The notes beneath the pieces were generated by a model, which saw only the letters and a program-made list of their open reading frames with translations, was not told where the DNA came from and searched no databases. From assembly GCF_964355755.1 (NCBI RefSeq), contig NC_092675.1, positions 24,654,412 to 24,718,411 on the forward strand: DNA of 64,000 nucleotides, written 5' to 3'. Positions 1-17,000 of this stretch are shown here, piece by piece. Numbering within the stretch: the stretch's first letter is position 1; every line of letters starts with the position of its first letter. A program made the translations under genes and the position numbers. This DNA comes from Antedon mediterranea (lineage: Eukaryota > Echinodermata > Crinoidea > Comatulida > Antedonidae).

Positions 1-1
1 A

Positions 2-3804
<3,803 letters not shown>

Positions 3805-4370
3805 CTTCTTTCAATGTTTCTTGACAAAAATATAAATTTATAATCAATGGTTATAATATGGATAAACATTTGTTTTATTGACATATTAGCAGAACATACT
3901 TGAGTCTTTTTTATATGTATTTAAAGATGTTATCTGCAATTGCTTCTCTATAATATTTTATCATTATTTCAATAAATATAAGCAAAGAAAAATATAAATA
4001 AGGCACATTTGGCATGCCATTATTATAAGCGACCGATTCGAAACGCGACCGCTTTCAAACGCGACCGAAATGACATGTAACCCGCTTGTTTAGGCTAGTA
4101 TTTACTTTATATAGGCCTAGCCTGGGCCTACTAGCCTAGGCCTAGACACTGCCCTGGCCGGGAATCCCCCTGGCCTTACTATCCTAGCCTAGGCTACTAG
4201 AGCCTGGCCTTATGCCATAACACAATGCTTAATATAAGTAGACATGACGTAGACCTAGCTAACTAAACTAAAAACTGAACATGAATACTTACTGTATATA
4301 ATTATTTAAGCATCCTATGACCTAGGCCCGCAGACGACGTAGGACTACAGCACACTAGTGTAGCTAGCCT
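3805..4370 (-). promoter_or_regulatory. Upstream region of the WRN-like gene
   Basis: Noncoding sequence directly 5' of the WRN ATG. It contains three spaced GCGACCG words (4029-4071), locally CpG-rich in an AT-rich setting, and a CTAGGCCT-rich island at about 4090-4205. No TATA box is obvious. The promoter role is inferred from position. The sequence is interrupted at 4371 by a transposon. Confidence 0.4.
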
Positions 4371-5984
4371 CAAAGAATATATATCACAAGAATGAGTATT
4401 CCGCGATTTTTGCATGAGAAATTTGTAACAGAGAGTTCCAGAGAGTGATGCCCGCCCTCATAAGGGCGGATGTATACATACTAAATAAGACTCGATTTAA
4501 TAGACATGATACATGTCACATTAAATAGAATTATTGTCGTGGTACGTGAGACTATGCCCGGATTGATTTGGAAGTTTTCTCCCCGGGTATCAAGCGTGCG
4601 AGGCTTGGCTCAAATGAATGCAATATCAAGACCAACAGAAAGACAACAAGTTGTTGATTGCCGTTATCAGACCATTTATTGTGTACAACTCCACGTCACT
4701 CAGAAAATAAAGAGAACGAAGAAAGGAAAAAACCCTGCAAATATACAAACAAGCGTTACATAATTTCAATAACAGTCAGTTTATAACTTCACTTTACCAC
4801 TGTATTACCACTATACTTAAACACACTGTGTACAAACTGGTTATCATTCAGAACAATACAATCAATTAAACGTCATTACAAATGATTAATACCTGAATCA
4901 ACTTGAATGATGTATTTACTAACTAAGAACGAAAGATCGTACAGCAATCAACCATTTCTCTATAAATTGAAGTAAAGATTTGAGAACATTATTTGCTTTA
5001 TTTAAGTTGTATGCATGCAATTTAGTATAATAAATTAACAGGCAATGATACGTCTATCATGCAATATAATTCTTTTGACTACTTACAATGGTAACTTCAA
5101 CAACGGCTTAATAATATATATATACAACACGGTAACAAAAATCACATCTTCCTGTGTTTGCAACAAAAGCTTTTCTGACGCGCAGACAGAAAAACCAGGT
5201 AGTTAAACAAAACATCACCTATATGCAAATGCACCAAACACAATGCTCGCAAAACAACTAGCAGCAAGACACTTATATGCAAATACGCAGAACGCACACG
5301 AACAACAACTGATCCATGACATTATGATGATAGTTTTTGCAATTGTAAACTATTTTATAATACATATTTATTAACAAACTAGTGTTTATTCACTTTTACA
5401 GACAATTATTTACTAACATGCTAAGTTAGTTCACAAAAAAGGCCTAACACAGCAACACCAAAAATCAACGAATATTATTACTCAGCACGGCCTATTCTTT
5501 ACCATTGCCGTGTACTACTGTACGCCCGGTAAATTAAGTATTGTTTTTATGATATAAATTAGTATAAAACACATGTTATTAATAGGAGAAAATGTTAAAT
5601 GTCATTAACATTTGTTTTACCAGAAACAAGTTAAATATAGGAATATTATCAAACTATCCTTCGTGAAAACGCGTAAACACCAACACGCCCGGTCACGCTA
5701 TCGTAGCGCCCGGGCTGTTTATACGGCAGTTTTTACTAAATAAATTGCATAAAACGAACAATTAAATATTCAAATAGTATTTAACATGATGTTGGCATGT
5801 AGTTGATAACATTTTTTATCATGAAAATACTACCGGTGGTCTAGCCTTTGATTATTGAAACCGTCACAAAAAGTTGTATACATCCCAGATACATCCACAC
5901 TTATGGCGGCGCCCTACCACATGGACAATATTACTGTTACAGGGAAAATCGCGGATTACTCATTCTTGTGATATATATTCTTTG
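4371..5984. mobile_element. Non-autonomous DNA transposon, 1614 bp, ~40-bp TIRs
   Basis: The ends are inverted repeats: 28 identical bases (CAAAGAATATATATCACAAG, then AATGAGTA), one T/A mismatch, then TCCGCGATTTT. Weaker similarity continues inward (GCGGATGTAT). Directly outside both ends is CTAGCCT (4364-4370 and 5985-5991), a 7-bp target-site duplication. No transposase-like ORF is seen; the longest reading frame (85 codons at 4506-4763) has no recognisable domain. The CA-start and 7-8 bp duplication recall hAT or P-like elements, but the superfamily is not assigned. Insertion has separated the WRN upstream region from CpG-containing sequence at 5992-6062. Confidence 0.85.
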
Positions 5985-5991
5985 CTAGCCT

Positions 5992-8900
5992 TCTCAAAAA
6001 TGTACACATGTGCGCGACTCGATCGCTCTCCTCGAAAAGCGTCAATGTAAGTAGCTGACGCGTTTAACTTAAAAATGAAAACGTCCGACAAATTTGATGC
6101 TTTTACATGTGATTAGCATGTGGGCCTAGCCTACACTTGATAAATTACATTGTAATAAAAAAAAACTCTATATAATTCCTAATAGTTAATTTTTCTTTCT
6201 GAATAGCCTACTATGCCACATTGTCTAATCTCAGATTTAACACAGCACAAACAAATGAATTTCCCTTCAAAACAAAATCCAGACAGATCCAAACATAGAA
6301 AAACAAATTTGCTGTGAGACAAAAAAAAATCAGAAAAAAAAATTAAACAAATGTAACAACATTATTTAAAAATCTCAGTATATACTATGATTTGTCCAAA
6401 AGCGCTAATCAACTTACCATAGAAAGAGCCATAATGTTGAGATCTCTTGTTATGTCATAGCAGCAATAGGGGTGTATTTCTAATGGATTTAATAATGGTA
6501 CGACTCTTGTAATACATCAACAATGTGGGGATCCTTTGATTTGCATAAAGACATTTTACAACCAAATATCTCTGAATGAACGGTCTGTCATGCTTATTGA
6601 TTTTTACGTCAAGAATCTGTTTCACCCTTTTTTTGTACAAATCTTTTACGTAATATCCGTACACTCCTCACTATAGGCATTTGCATATTAAAATGATTGT
6701 CTGTAATTCTCTTATCTTAATATTTTTTATTAAAGATATCAAGTCGACTTATATTATTACGAATATAATACTACAAAGCAAAGCATACCACCAACTTTTC
6801 TATAAACATGTACACATAGTATCAAACATCATAGATTTATTTGTAACATGATTATTATAATCATTACAGGTAAGTAGATGTAACAAATTAACTCCATTAT
6901 ATATGATAAATGATAGTTCAACTCAACATACCATTTCTCCATTACAGTAGATTCCCTATCAAGAGGATTGGTCATAGTATCCCCTTAAAACTACCAAACT
7001 GCACTAGAGTTAAACTATAGTGTGTGTGAGTGGTTGCTTCCTTCCATGTACACTTAAAAACAGTGTAACACATTAGTTTTGTCCTTGTATACAGTATTTG
7101 ATGCTTTAACAAAAGCATTTACTGTACATATACAAGATTTTTGCATTGTACATTATTAGGCAGTTTCTGTAGTTATTTTGAAACACATCAGTGATACATT
7201 TATAATAAAAGATCAATTTAAATTTAAAAAGTCAAGTAAACGTATCCTGCTTGGAAACACTGAACGGCAGTGAAATTGAATCCAAATAAGGAGAAATAAA
7301 GAATAATTGTCAGAATCGGAAAGAAATGTTTATAAGAAATAAAATCAAACTTATTTAATAGTTGTACGACACTTAGTAAACCGAAGAAGAATTAGAAACA
7401 CCAGAAATGATGTTGGTAGTCTATGCGTGCCAAGCTTACTTGGATAAACCAAGCCGGAATCTCCTCGAAGAGCGAGATATACTAAAAATGATGACAATTC
7501 ATTGAACACTCCTCCTCTCCATAAGTGGTATAGAACAGTCCACAAACAACTCCATGAAGTGGGAGCATCCCCACAAACCAACATCATCATTTCTCTTCGA
7601 GACATGATGGAAAATAAGGCTATTGTTGGTTTAACCAGGTAAGCTTGGCACGACATAGAAAATGTCACTGCTTTAATATAACATTAAATTATCAGAAGCT
7701 AACAACAAAAACAACTTTTCTTGTATTTTTTGTTAAATCTAAATCTCGAATGTGCTACAAAAAGAACACATTTCATTACATATGGAAAAGTTAAAATTTG
7801 GTAATAACACACTCAAATTCCAGTTGTCATGGAGAACCATTTTCTCATTCTTTAAGCTAACAATAAATATTAATAATTAATAAAATATATACAGTAAATC
7901 AGTCATAAATTTATAATGTAGATATAAAATTAATTAGTTTTGGCTTTAGTGTTTTATTATTATTTCCTTATTAGTTTCACTCAAGTGTCTCATGAACGGG
8001 CTTCTGAATAGGAGCGGTTCTACTGTATTGTCTATTTCAATGTTTTTAATAATTTTATTTTTTAATTTAATTTTTGTCCATACATAGTATTACTAAAAAT
8101 GTGTTTTCATCATATTAATCATTATAAACCTTTTCTACTCTCTATTATAAAATGTGACAGAAAACGCATTTGTTTAGTCCTTACAAAGGTTTTGCTAACA
8201 TAAACAATTAAAACAAGATATGTTGAGTTCATAAACCAAACTTAAGCCATCATTATTAACTTAATAATTAAATAAACTATAAAATGACATATTTCAGGTA
8301 TATTAACGGTGTACATATGTATCAAGGTTTGTACAAAGTAAGATAAAATAGGAATTAGCAGGCAAAACATAGGAATTGGATACAATGTACATAAGCTCTA
8401 TTAGAAAATTAGGATTATTAATCCTATAACATCTTTACCTATAAACAAAAATGTTCTTATTCAAATTAATATTTACTTAATCAATGATTTGAATTACTGC
8501 GGAAAAAAACCCCTTGTCTTGCATACACATACTACTCTTAAAAACATAGTTTGTTTATAGTATATTTGGTTTCATTGTTTGTTCTGTTAATATACTGGTT
8601 CATTATAGGAAGCCAATGAACCAAAATCTATATAATAATGTATCTACAACATTCAAGTTCTTAAGTTCTTTACTTATTTACTGTATCTCAATCTTTTATA
8701 TAATATTTAAAAAAAACCTGCTTGTATATCAAATTCAGTGTTTTTACCCTGTCTATGGGCCGAAGGGTAGAATAGTGGCACGAAATATACCATAGCTATT
8801 TAGTATACCGGATCCAATCTGTATACTGTATATAGGAACTATGATTGGATGATAACTTATTTTCCCATGAAACACCAACCTGCCATTAACACATCAATCT

Positions 8901-10945
8901 CTGAACAATCCCAATTTACTTGAATACAATAATACTGTTCCTCTATATTTACTACAACAATGAATATATTAACAAGTTACTATGTACAGTGTTTTTAAAA
9001 ATAGTTTTGACCAGCTCTTTTCCTTTGACAATTTACGATTCAAATTTATACTGTTTAGTTGTAAACTCATAAAACTGATTGGAAGAAATGTTAAGAAATA
9101 AGGGTCTTTGGCTTGTAAAAGTCCTTTTTAGGCAATACTTGCCTTTGCATTCAGTCTTGATTTGTCTACATGGATACTTTTAATCTTTCCGTATTAAGGA
9201 TTACACATGTAAAAAAAAAAAATCACTTTTTTAATGTTATTCTGCATAACAAGCACTTTGGTAAAAAGCATTCAGGCATATCTAAGTAGATTGTACGCAT
9301 CATGGCAAACAGATAACAAGACATTAAATACCACTATTTTATATATTTTTTAGGTAGGACGTAGGAAGGAAAATGTCTTTACATCATTCTGTATTAGCTT
9401 GTTTAAAAAAAACATAATTAATATGTGGTTAATAATCAGCTTTGATGCACACAATAGTACAGTTTTCCACTTTTACCTTCATGCAGTTATTGGAAGATAG
9501 AAATATATATATTTGATATTTTAAGTTTTGTTTCAAATGCATACTGCATAATACTCCCACAAATCACGTTTTCCATGTTTTCTACACCACTTACTACAAA
9601 TGGAAGAACTATTCTTTAAAAAAAAAAAAATTAACATTAAAGTAGAATATTTTAAATGTCACAATAGTGTACTAATTGATATGACATTTTAAGCACACAT
9701 TTTAATAGTAAAATCAACAAAATACTACTACTAGATTGATAACCTTAACAGATATAACAAAAAGGTTGTAACAGTTGATTAGAAAATGCAACTAAACAAT
9801 ACCCAACATAATTCTAGAAAAAAAAGAATAGCAGTAGGAGAAACAATGTCAAAAAAAGAATAATACCTTTAGTATGTACTGTACAGGCAGCTAGAACAGT
9901 TAAAAAATACATATTTATGTACAATGTTTAAAAACATACTGAAACGGATAACGTTGCTTCATTGTATTTACAACTTAAGTAGATTAATACAATTATAATG
10001 TTTATTTACATACAAAAAATTGATATATAATATTCTAAATATTTGGAGCTAAATACTATTTCATTTTACGTTAAGGAGTTAGAATATGTGACGGTTTAAA
10101 TTGACCATCCCCGTTCACAACTTTAAACTAACTGTATCCCGATCTTGCACATAATGCTAGCTAGGAAGTAAAACTTATGGAAGACAATAAATACAAATCA
10201 CTACTTACATAAACAAATAATTTCTATTTAAAGCAATTTGATTTAAAAAAATCTATTAGAAATGCTTGGCTTGACCCTACACCAGGATATTTTCAAGTCG
10301 ATAGTTTATAGCTGCTGCGAAAAAATAACCACTACTGTTACATTAAAAAAAAGTAAAAGTTACTGTACATTGTATGTACAGTATTACACAGTAGTTAACC
10401 GATGAAACAAACCCTTACCACAGATATAACTAGGATATGATTCGGATCAGCTTAAGCATGCATAGAACGTTGTTAAATCTACTGTGTGTAAACACAGCTA
10501 ATATCTGCTTTATCAGGGTAAGCTCAAGAAATTAATTTCTATTCTAAAACTAAAAATGTCGAATCAACTTTAGATAATTTACAATGTTTTAATTTTGTTT
10601 AAATTCATATTATATAATAATAATAATTTGTTTATTTTACGGATTGTCTGTAAAAATACACACACTAAAGATGAGAGAGTTCTTTTTCTGCTTCCTGTCT
10701 TTCATACAATGTTTGCCTTGTTACTATGTGTAGTCAAGTTCCGAACATCATCAAATAGTCGTTTTTTTCTGCAAGTACAACATTCCTTGAGTCGAAAACC
10801 AGCAATATTCGCACTGGGACTGGGTCAAATTAACATTTTGAATCACTTCTTAAAAAACAGCATTTGAATATCACAGAACTGATGAGGTAATTATTTGTCA
10901 TCTTAATAATCAATCCCTGTTTTATAAGTTTAATACTGTCCCAGC
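5992..10945. other. Intergenic stretch without a supported gene
   Basis: A CpG-containing segment (ACTCGATCGCTC, GCTGACGCGTTT) at 6015-6062 may be the displaced outer part of the WRN upstream region. The rest to 10945 is AT-rich with poly-A/T runs and frequent TACTGTA/TACAGTA words. Apart from the exon-like piece at 7454-7638, the open frames are short and show no domain, so they look like chance. Part may be extended 3' UTR of the BMPR1 gene, which is transcribed leftward into it. Confidence 0.5.
7454..7638 (+). other. Exon-like coding stretch of unknown origin
   Basis: Plus-strand frame open from the stop at 7444-7446 to a good donor (AG followed by GTAAGC at 7639). It reads with protein-like composition: LHKWYRTVHKQLHEVGAS, then NIIISLRDMMENKAIVGLTR. 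The helix-helix pattern vaguely recalls the C-terminal winged helix of Cdc6/Orc proteins, but I do not recognise the family. No convincing acceptor or partner exon was found nearby. It could be an isolated exon, a pseudogene piece or chance; a 105-codon frame overlaps on the other strand. Confidence 0.25.
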
Positions 10946-10951
10946 TTTATT
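10946..10951 (-). other. Candidate polyadenylation signal for BMPR1
   Basis: AATAAA on the minus strand, 57 bp after the BMPR1 stop codon. Position and hexamer fit; usage is not shown, and the long AT-rich region beyond has other hexamers. Confidence 0.4.
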
Positions 10952-11007
10952 CCTCTTCTGGTCACTTTTGAAAGTGAAAAAAAAAAAACCAAATTTACAA
11001 TAGCAGC

Positions 11008-14000
11008 TCACATTTTAAGTTGATTATAGTTGTCTTGCATCTTGGAGAGCGTTTTGCGTACACGTAGAGCTGTAAGACGGGCTGATGGATTGTGGTTCCA
11101 ACATTCACCCATCAATCTTGACATTGTACGTAAACACTGTTTGGAGAAAACATAAATAACAATAATCATTCATTGGCTTAAAAATAAGAAAATAACAAAT
11201 AGATATTGCGCATAATTCTATAATATCAGGGACGGATCCAGCATTATAGTTTGCGGGGAGGGGGGATCTAAATATTTCATAAATGATAAAAACAATCAGT
11301 CAGGTTGCAGAAAAATAAAATAGTCATTATTTTATTTTACAAAAGATATGGCTGTTAAATTTTAGTGGGGGGGGGGGGGGGGGGAGAGAGATGGTGTTAA
11401 AGCATGTTTAGCCCCCGCCTAAATATGCTCCTGAATATGCATAATTCTATAACAATTGGATGAATTTTTTAATACAGCACCTAATGGTTTGGCCATGATT
11501 TATAAAGACTCCCAATACCTTATTTTTTCAAGTTGAGGCCTTAGGCCTCTGGAACATAATATTCATTATAAACAATATTATCTATCATATCACATTAGGC
11601 AATGTGCGTAAATTAGTAATGTTAACTAATTTAATGAAGAAAACTAACAAAATATCAGTATTGATATTATTTTCTATTAATAGTATAGCAGACATGGTTA
11701 ACTGCTTTATTGTATGGATGTCTACTACAAGCTGTTTAGTTAACCAGGTTTAACTAATATATTAGACCTTCATTTAAATGTACAAAAAGGCAATTAATGA
11801 TCGGCTTAATAATGGCAAACAGCTTTTCATTATGATTAGTTTAGAATTTGTGTATGTGTACAACACAAAAGCATTGCTACAGAATTGTTGTTAATTAAAA
11901 ATGTCAACATTTTTATTATCATAATCATCCATAACTAAATATAGCTGTTGGTTTCAATTAAATAAAATAAAAAATAAATAAAAAAATAAATAGTGACTTC
12001 TTTCTTTCTTGCTTACACATTACTTATACATTAATCAAGACAATCTTTTGATGTGGCTTTCTGCTATTTATTTTTTATTTGATTTTTTAACCTTTTATTT
12101 ATATGTTGTTTTCTTTTTATTATGTTTTTCTTTTGATTTTATACTTTTGATGTGGCTTTCTTTTATTTATTTGATTTTTTGCTCTTTAATTTATGTATTG
12201 TTTTTTGCTTTTATTATGTGTTTTTTGTTTGTTCTTTTACTTAATTGTGATGTGGCTTTCTGTTATTTATTTATTTGATTTTTTTTGCTTTTTTATTTAT
12301 ATGTTGTTTTTTTGCTTTTTATCATGTTTTTCTTTTGTTCTATTACGTGTGATGTGGCTTTCGTTTATTTATTTGATTTTTTATTTATTATTTTTTTGCT
12401 TTTTATTATATTTTTTGTTCTTCTACTTGATGTGGCTTTCTGTTATTTATTTATTTTATTTTTTTGCTTTATTATTTATATGTGTGTTTTTTTGCTCTTT
12501 TATTTAATGCTTTTTTAATATTTTTTTGTAAATTATTTATTATCCAATTGATGAGATTTTCAGAAAGGGATGAAATAATCTTTGAATAATTAAGTATTGT
12601 CACTGGTTAATGATAACTATATGGCTTCAACAATATTCAATAAAAATAATTCCTAAAAAAAGATGAAGAAACCATTGTAAATGTTTAAATAACTAATACT
12701 AACATCGTCAGAGCTCCATCTGTTGGGAATAACTGGCCGTCTTTTCTCCATACAGACAACTTTTCGCATCTCATCTAAACTGGGGTCAGCTCCAACACTA
12801 TCATAGAAAGGAAGTTGAGCTTGCTCTACTATTCCTAAGAAAAAATAAACAAAAAGTTGTCACAGCTGTACAAAATATAAACACTAAAAAAATGTTTATT
12901 ACTATTCGTTTATTATTAGATTGAGGGGTATGTAGGTGATTAGGAAGGAGTTACCCCATGGTGTGTTAAGCTACTGTACAGAATAATGTTTAATATGTAG
13001 AGTAGGTAATTAACTGTACTGCAACACCACACAGAAAACCCTGCAATTAATACAACATTGTTTTAAAAAAACACTAAATGTTGCCACTATTTCGATAATA
13101 AATTTAAAAAAAGGGGGAATACAGGAAAATATCGCCACTTATTCAGTCACATAATACTGTACATAATAAATTACTGCTAATAAAACATTATTAAATATAA
13201 GAATAAGCTAAAAATCAATTAATTAAATACATAAAGTTCAAACAGATAAACTATATTAAATTGTGTCATTTACTAATGAATATCACTACATTTGTGTGGT
13301 AAAAGACATTTATTAGGTTTAACAACCTTTGAATAACAATACCTATTTCCTTCACAATACAATGAGAATAAAGGAAAGCATGTCACAGAAAGAAAGTAGG
13401 ATGAAGCAGCTATTATGTAAACTATGTCACCTGTATGCCTTTGGGCTAATCATGATTAATACTCATCTTAGCTATTAACAGTAAAACAGCATTTTCCTAT
13501 CCTGTTAACATCAATCACATACAACAGATACGTACCATGGCACATTGCCTATTATTATTTATTAAATTATACAGTTGTGTAATGTTTAAAATGCATATAA
13601 TTTTCAAACAATAGGATACAGTTAGTAAATTGCTTTTATTGACAAATTTGCCATTACCAATTTCTCTAAGTTCTATTCAAATAGTATTCACGTTTTATTA
13701 GAATGAGAGGTTTTAACACACACAAACAAAATACTTGTCAACAGACCTTGTAATATACATCTCCTGGATATTTCCCATAATACTAGACCAAATGAATACA
13801 TGTCAACCATTTTATAGGCATCAAAAGAGTCTTTGATGAGTGAGCCATCAAGAACCTCTGGGCCTTGGTACCTTCTTGTACCACTCCGTGTATTTGGTGA
13901 AATCTCTATTGTATTTGTTTCACTGAAATTGATAAAAATAATAAACAAAATATATTTAAAAATAGTCTGTTTCAATTCAAGGTTTTTATTCAATAAAACG

Positions 14001-17000
14001 AAAATTTACATTGTAGCCAAAGGCTAAATTGTGTAAAATTTTAGAAAATATTGCACATATAAAAAAGTTATCACATAAAAAGAACATCTTATATTAAAAT
14101 GGAATTAGATAAAGAAAAACATTGAAAAATCAAAGAAATTGTTACGAATCATGGCCTAATAAAATATTTGTATTAAAATTTATGTATTATTTGTTTATTA
14201 TTTCAGATGTCTGTATGGTTAGCCTATTTATTGTTACCCATCACATGCATATAAAGACGCGACAGATGTCTGTATGGTTAGCCTATTCTTTTACAGATTT
14301 ACCACATTGTTACCCAATCACATGCATATAAAGACGCTACAGATGTCTGTATGGTTAGCCTATTCTTTTACAGATTTACCACATTGTTACCCAATCACAT
14401 AAAGATGCACATGTCAGTATGGTTAGCCTATTCATATACAAAGTTACCACACAGTTACCTGTCACATGTACAGGTATGTTAAGATGTCTGTACGGTTAGC
14501 CTATTTATTGTTACCCCATCACATGTATATAAAGATGCCACATGTCTGTATGTAGCCTATTCACATCAACACAAAGGTGACACTGTGTATGAGTGACTTA
14601 ATGAGAAACATACATACTTACCATAAATACCTAGCAGCCAACCCCATATCCCCAATAGCACATGTTCCATTTTGCTTTACTAAAATATTTGAACTCTTGA
14701 TATCTCGATGGGCTATGGCAGGTTTTCCTTTTGTACCAAAAATCTCTGTGTGAAGATGAGATAAGCCACATGCAGCTGAATGTGCCAATTTTAGCATAGC
14801 ACGTGTATCTAGAACGTGCATTTGAAGGTAGTTGAGCAAGGAACCATTTTGATGGTAGTCTGTGATTAATAAAAATTGTGCCCAGGATCCAGTCCCTTTT
14901 ATATCTGCGGCAATAAAAGCTGTCAAAAAAAAAAAGATTAATAAATCAATCTTACTTCACATTGAACATTACACATTTTAATCAGTAAATCCTTATTAAC
15001 AATGAAGCTGCACATCTCAGTATGTTTAGTTTATCTAAACAGTATTTAAAATAAATAAAACAAACTGTAGTTATTATAACATTCAAACAAAGATTTATGA
15101 TCTAGACGAAATAACCACATTATCAAGTAATGAATGATTCCAGCGAACTTACGAGTTAAAATATTTATAGCGAGGCATGTAATGAATAGGCAAACTGCCT
15201 TAAAATGTGACATATGATTGTTTGTTGCCTATGTTCCTTGTTGTTTTATCATGCTAATTACTCCCTTATTTACATACAACCTGTCCTATTGGTATATAAG
15301 TACTCTACTAGTTGTTTTCTGTTCTTCTGATGATGAGAATAGTTTCTCGAAACATGTCACATTTTAAGACAGTTTGCCTATTCCAGGCCTTTTTTAAGTC
15401 GAGTGAGTGCGATCACTCACCTAACACGCTCCTAAACTGCCCTTGAGGAGTGCGATTTACAACGCGCCTTAATTTGGTAAACTTCTACACACCAAAATAC
15501 AAACAGCACACCTACAGCACCCCTTAATGTATTGAGTGTATTGAGGAGTGCAATTTGTAGCATGATTTTCAAAAGACAAGGCCAGCTATTCATTAAATGC
15601 CTCGCTATAGTTATTATCAAGTAATACATTTTATATTATATGGCAGATTTAAATTATCTAAAATACAGATTTACTCCATTTAAATATAACAGTCAATCTT
15701 TCAAGAACTTAAAATTCATTATTGGTTATCCGCCTCAAGCGGATAACCTTTGTTATTGTAAGAGTTTTTTAAATATGCTCTTTTTTTCTCAGATTTTGTG
15801 TTCAGCCTTTCTCTGCAACGTGTTAACATAACATGTTGTTACTTGGTCAACATATAGACATTTAACTGAAGATGTGCAGTCAAGCTTTTTGACGATGGCA
15901 GATCCGCGTAGCGTAAGTCACGCGCGATTTTCTGAAAATCTTAAATCGGTCATAACTTCGAAACAGATAAATATTTTTTAACGACATTTTCAGTCACGTT
16001 TTCTTCACATCAATAGCTAACTTTTTAGATGCTTAACAAATTTTAAATGCCTTTGAAATTTTTTATTCGCCTTATTTTGTGCACGATGTTTCTCTTCAAC
16101 GTGTGAACACAATATGTTGTAACTTGTTCAGCATTTAGACATTTTACTGAAGTTGTGCAGCCAAGCTTTTTGACGATGTCAGAGCCGCGCAGCGTAAAGT
16201 TACGCGCAATTTTCTGAAAATCTTAAATTGGTTATAACTTCGAAACAAATAAATAATTTTAAACCTCATTTTCAGCCACGTTTGCTTTACATGAATTGTT
16301 AACTTTTTTATCGCAATCGAAATTTGTAACATTAGAAAGTGCGCGCGTAAATGGAGTTTAAAATTTTAAAATGCTTGAAATCAATTTCTGATTAAATTAG
16401 AGCACGATTCAGGTCATTTTAAGCGTTAAAAAAATTGCCACTGGTGCGCACATTTTTACGCGCACACGGCGCAGGGAACTCGTATGAGCTTTTATTTTGC
16501 ATATATCGTGTTTTTCAAACTTGGGTTAACAATTTTACGTTATTTTATTCACTTTTCAACTTGAAATGGCGTTCTACAAGCACGTTAAACATGACTGGTT
16601 GCGCACGAAAACGTCAACAAATTGTGAAAAGGTTGCAAAATATGTCTACTTTTAAAAGTGATACAGTTCATCAGAATGCAAGGTTACCCCCATTTTTTAT
16701 TTTATTTTATTACAGTGTATGAATCGTAGATGTAATTTATTATAGTGTTGAATGTTAAAACGTGTTTGATGGCTACATTATTTGCATATTAAATATAATT
16801 TTCGAAATTTTTATCATCAAACAAACAATAACATTTTCAAAGATCCAAACAATAAACATAACATTTATCTTTTTCCTTCACATGTTAAAATATATAAAAC
16901 TTGAAAGTATGCACTTTCATAATATGTCACTGTTTAAAATTGTGAAGATATCATCATAGTGAAAATTATGATTTAGTTTGATATGTAATAATCAACTTGC

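Noticed and set aside
7351-7668. 105-codon minus-strand frame
   Set aside because: No domain, and it overlaps the plus-strand exon-like stretch, which ends in a proper donor; treated as the shadow frame.
12009-12518. Overlapping plus-strand frames of up to 104 codons rich in Phe, Leu and Tyr, resembling membrane proteins
   Set aside because: They are the translation of a T-rich minisatellite; the same unit gives all of them.
15118-15625. TTATCAAGTAAT at 15119 and 15613 as target-site duplication of the foldback element
   Set aside because: The left copy is ~35 bp away from the arm, so it does not abut the element on both sides.
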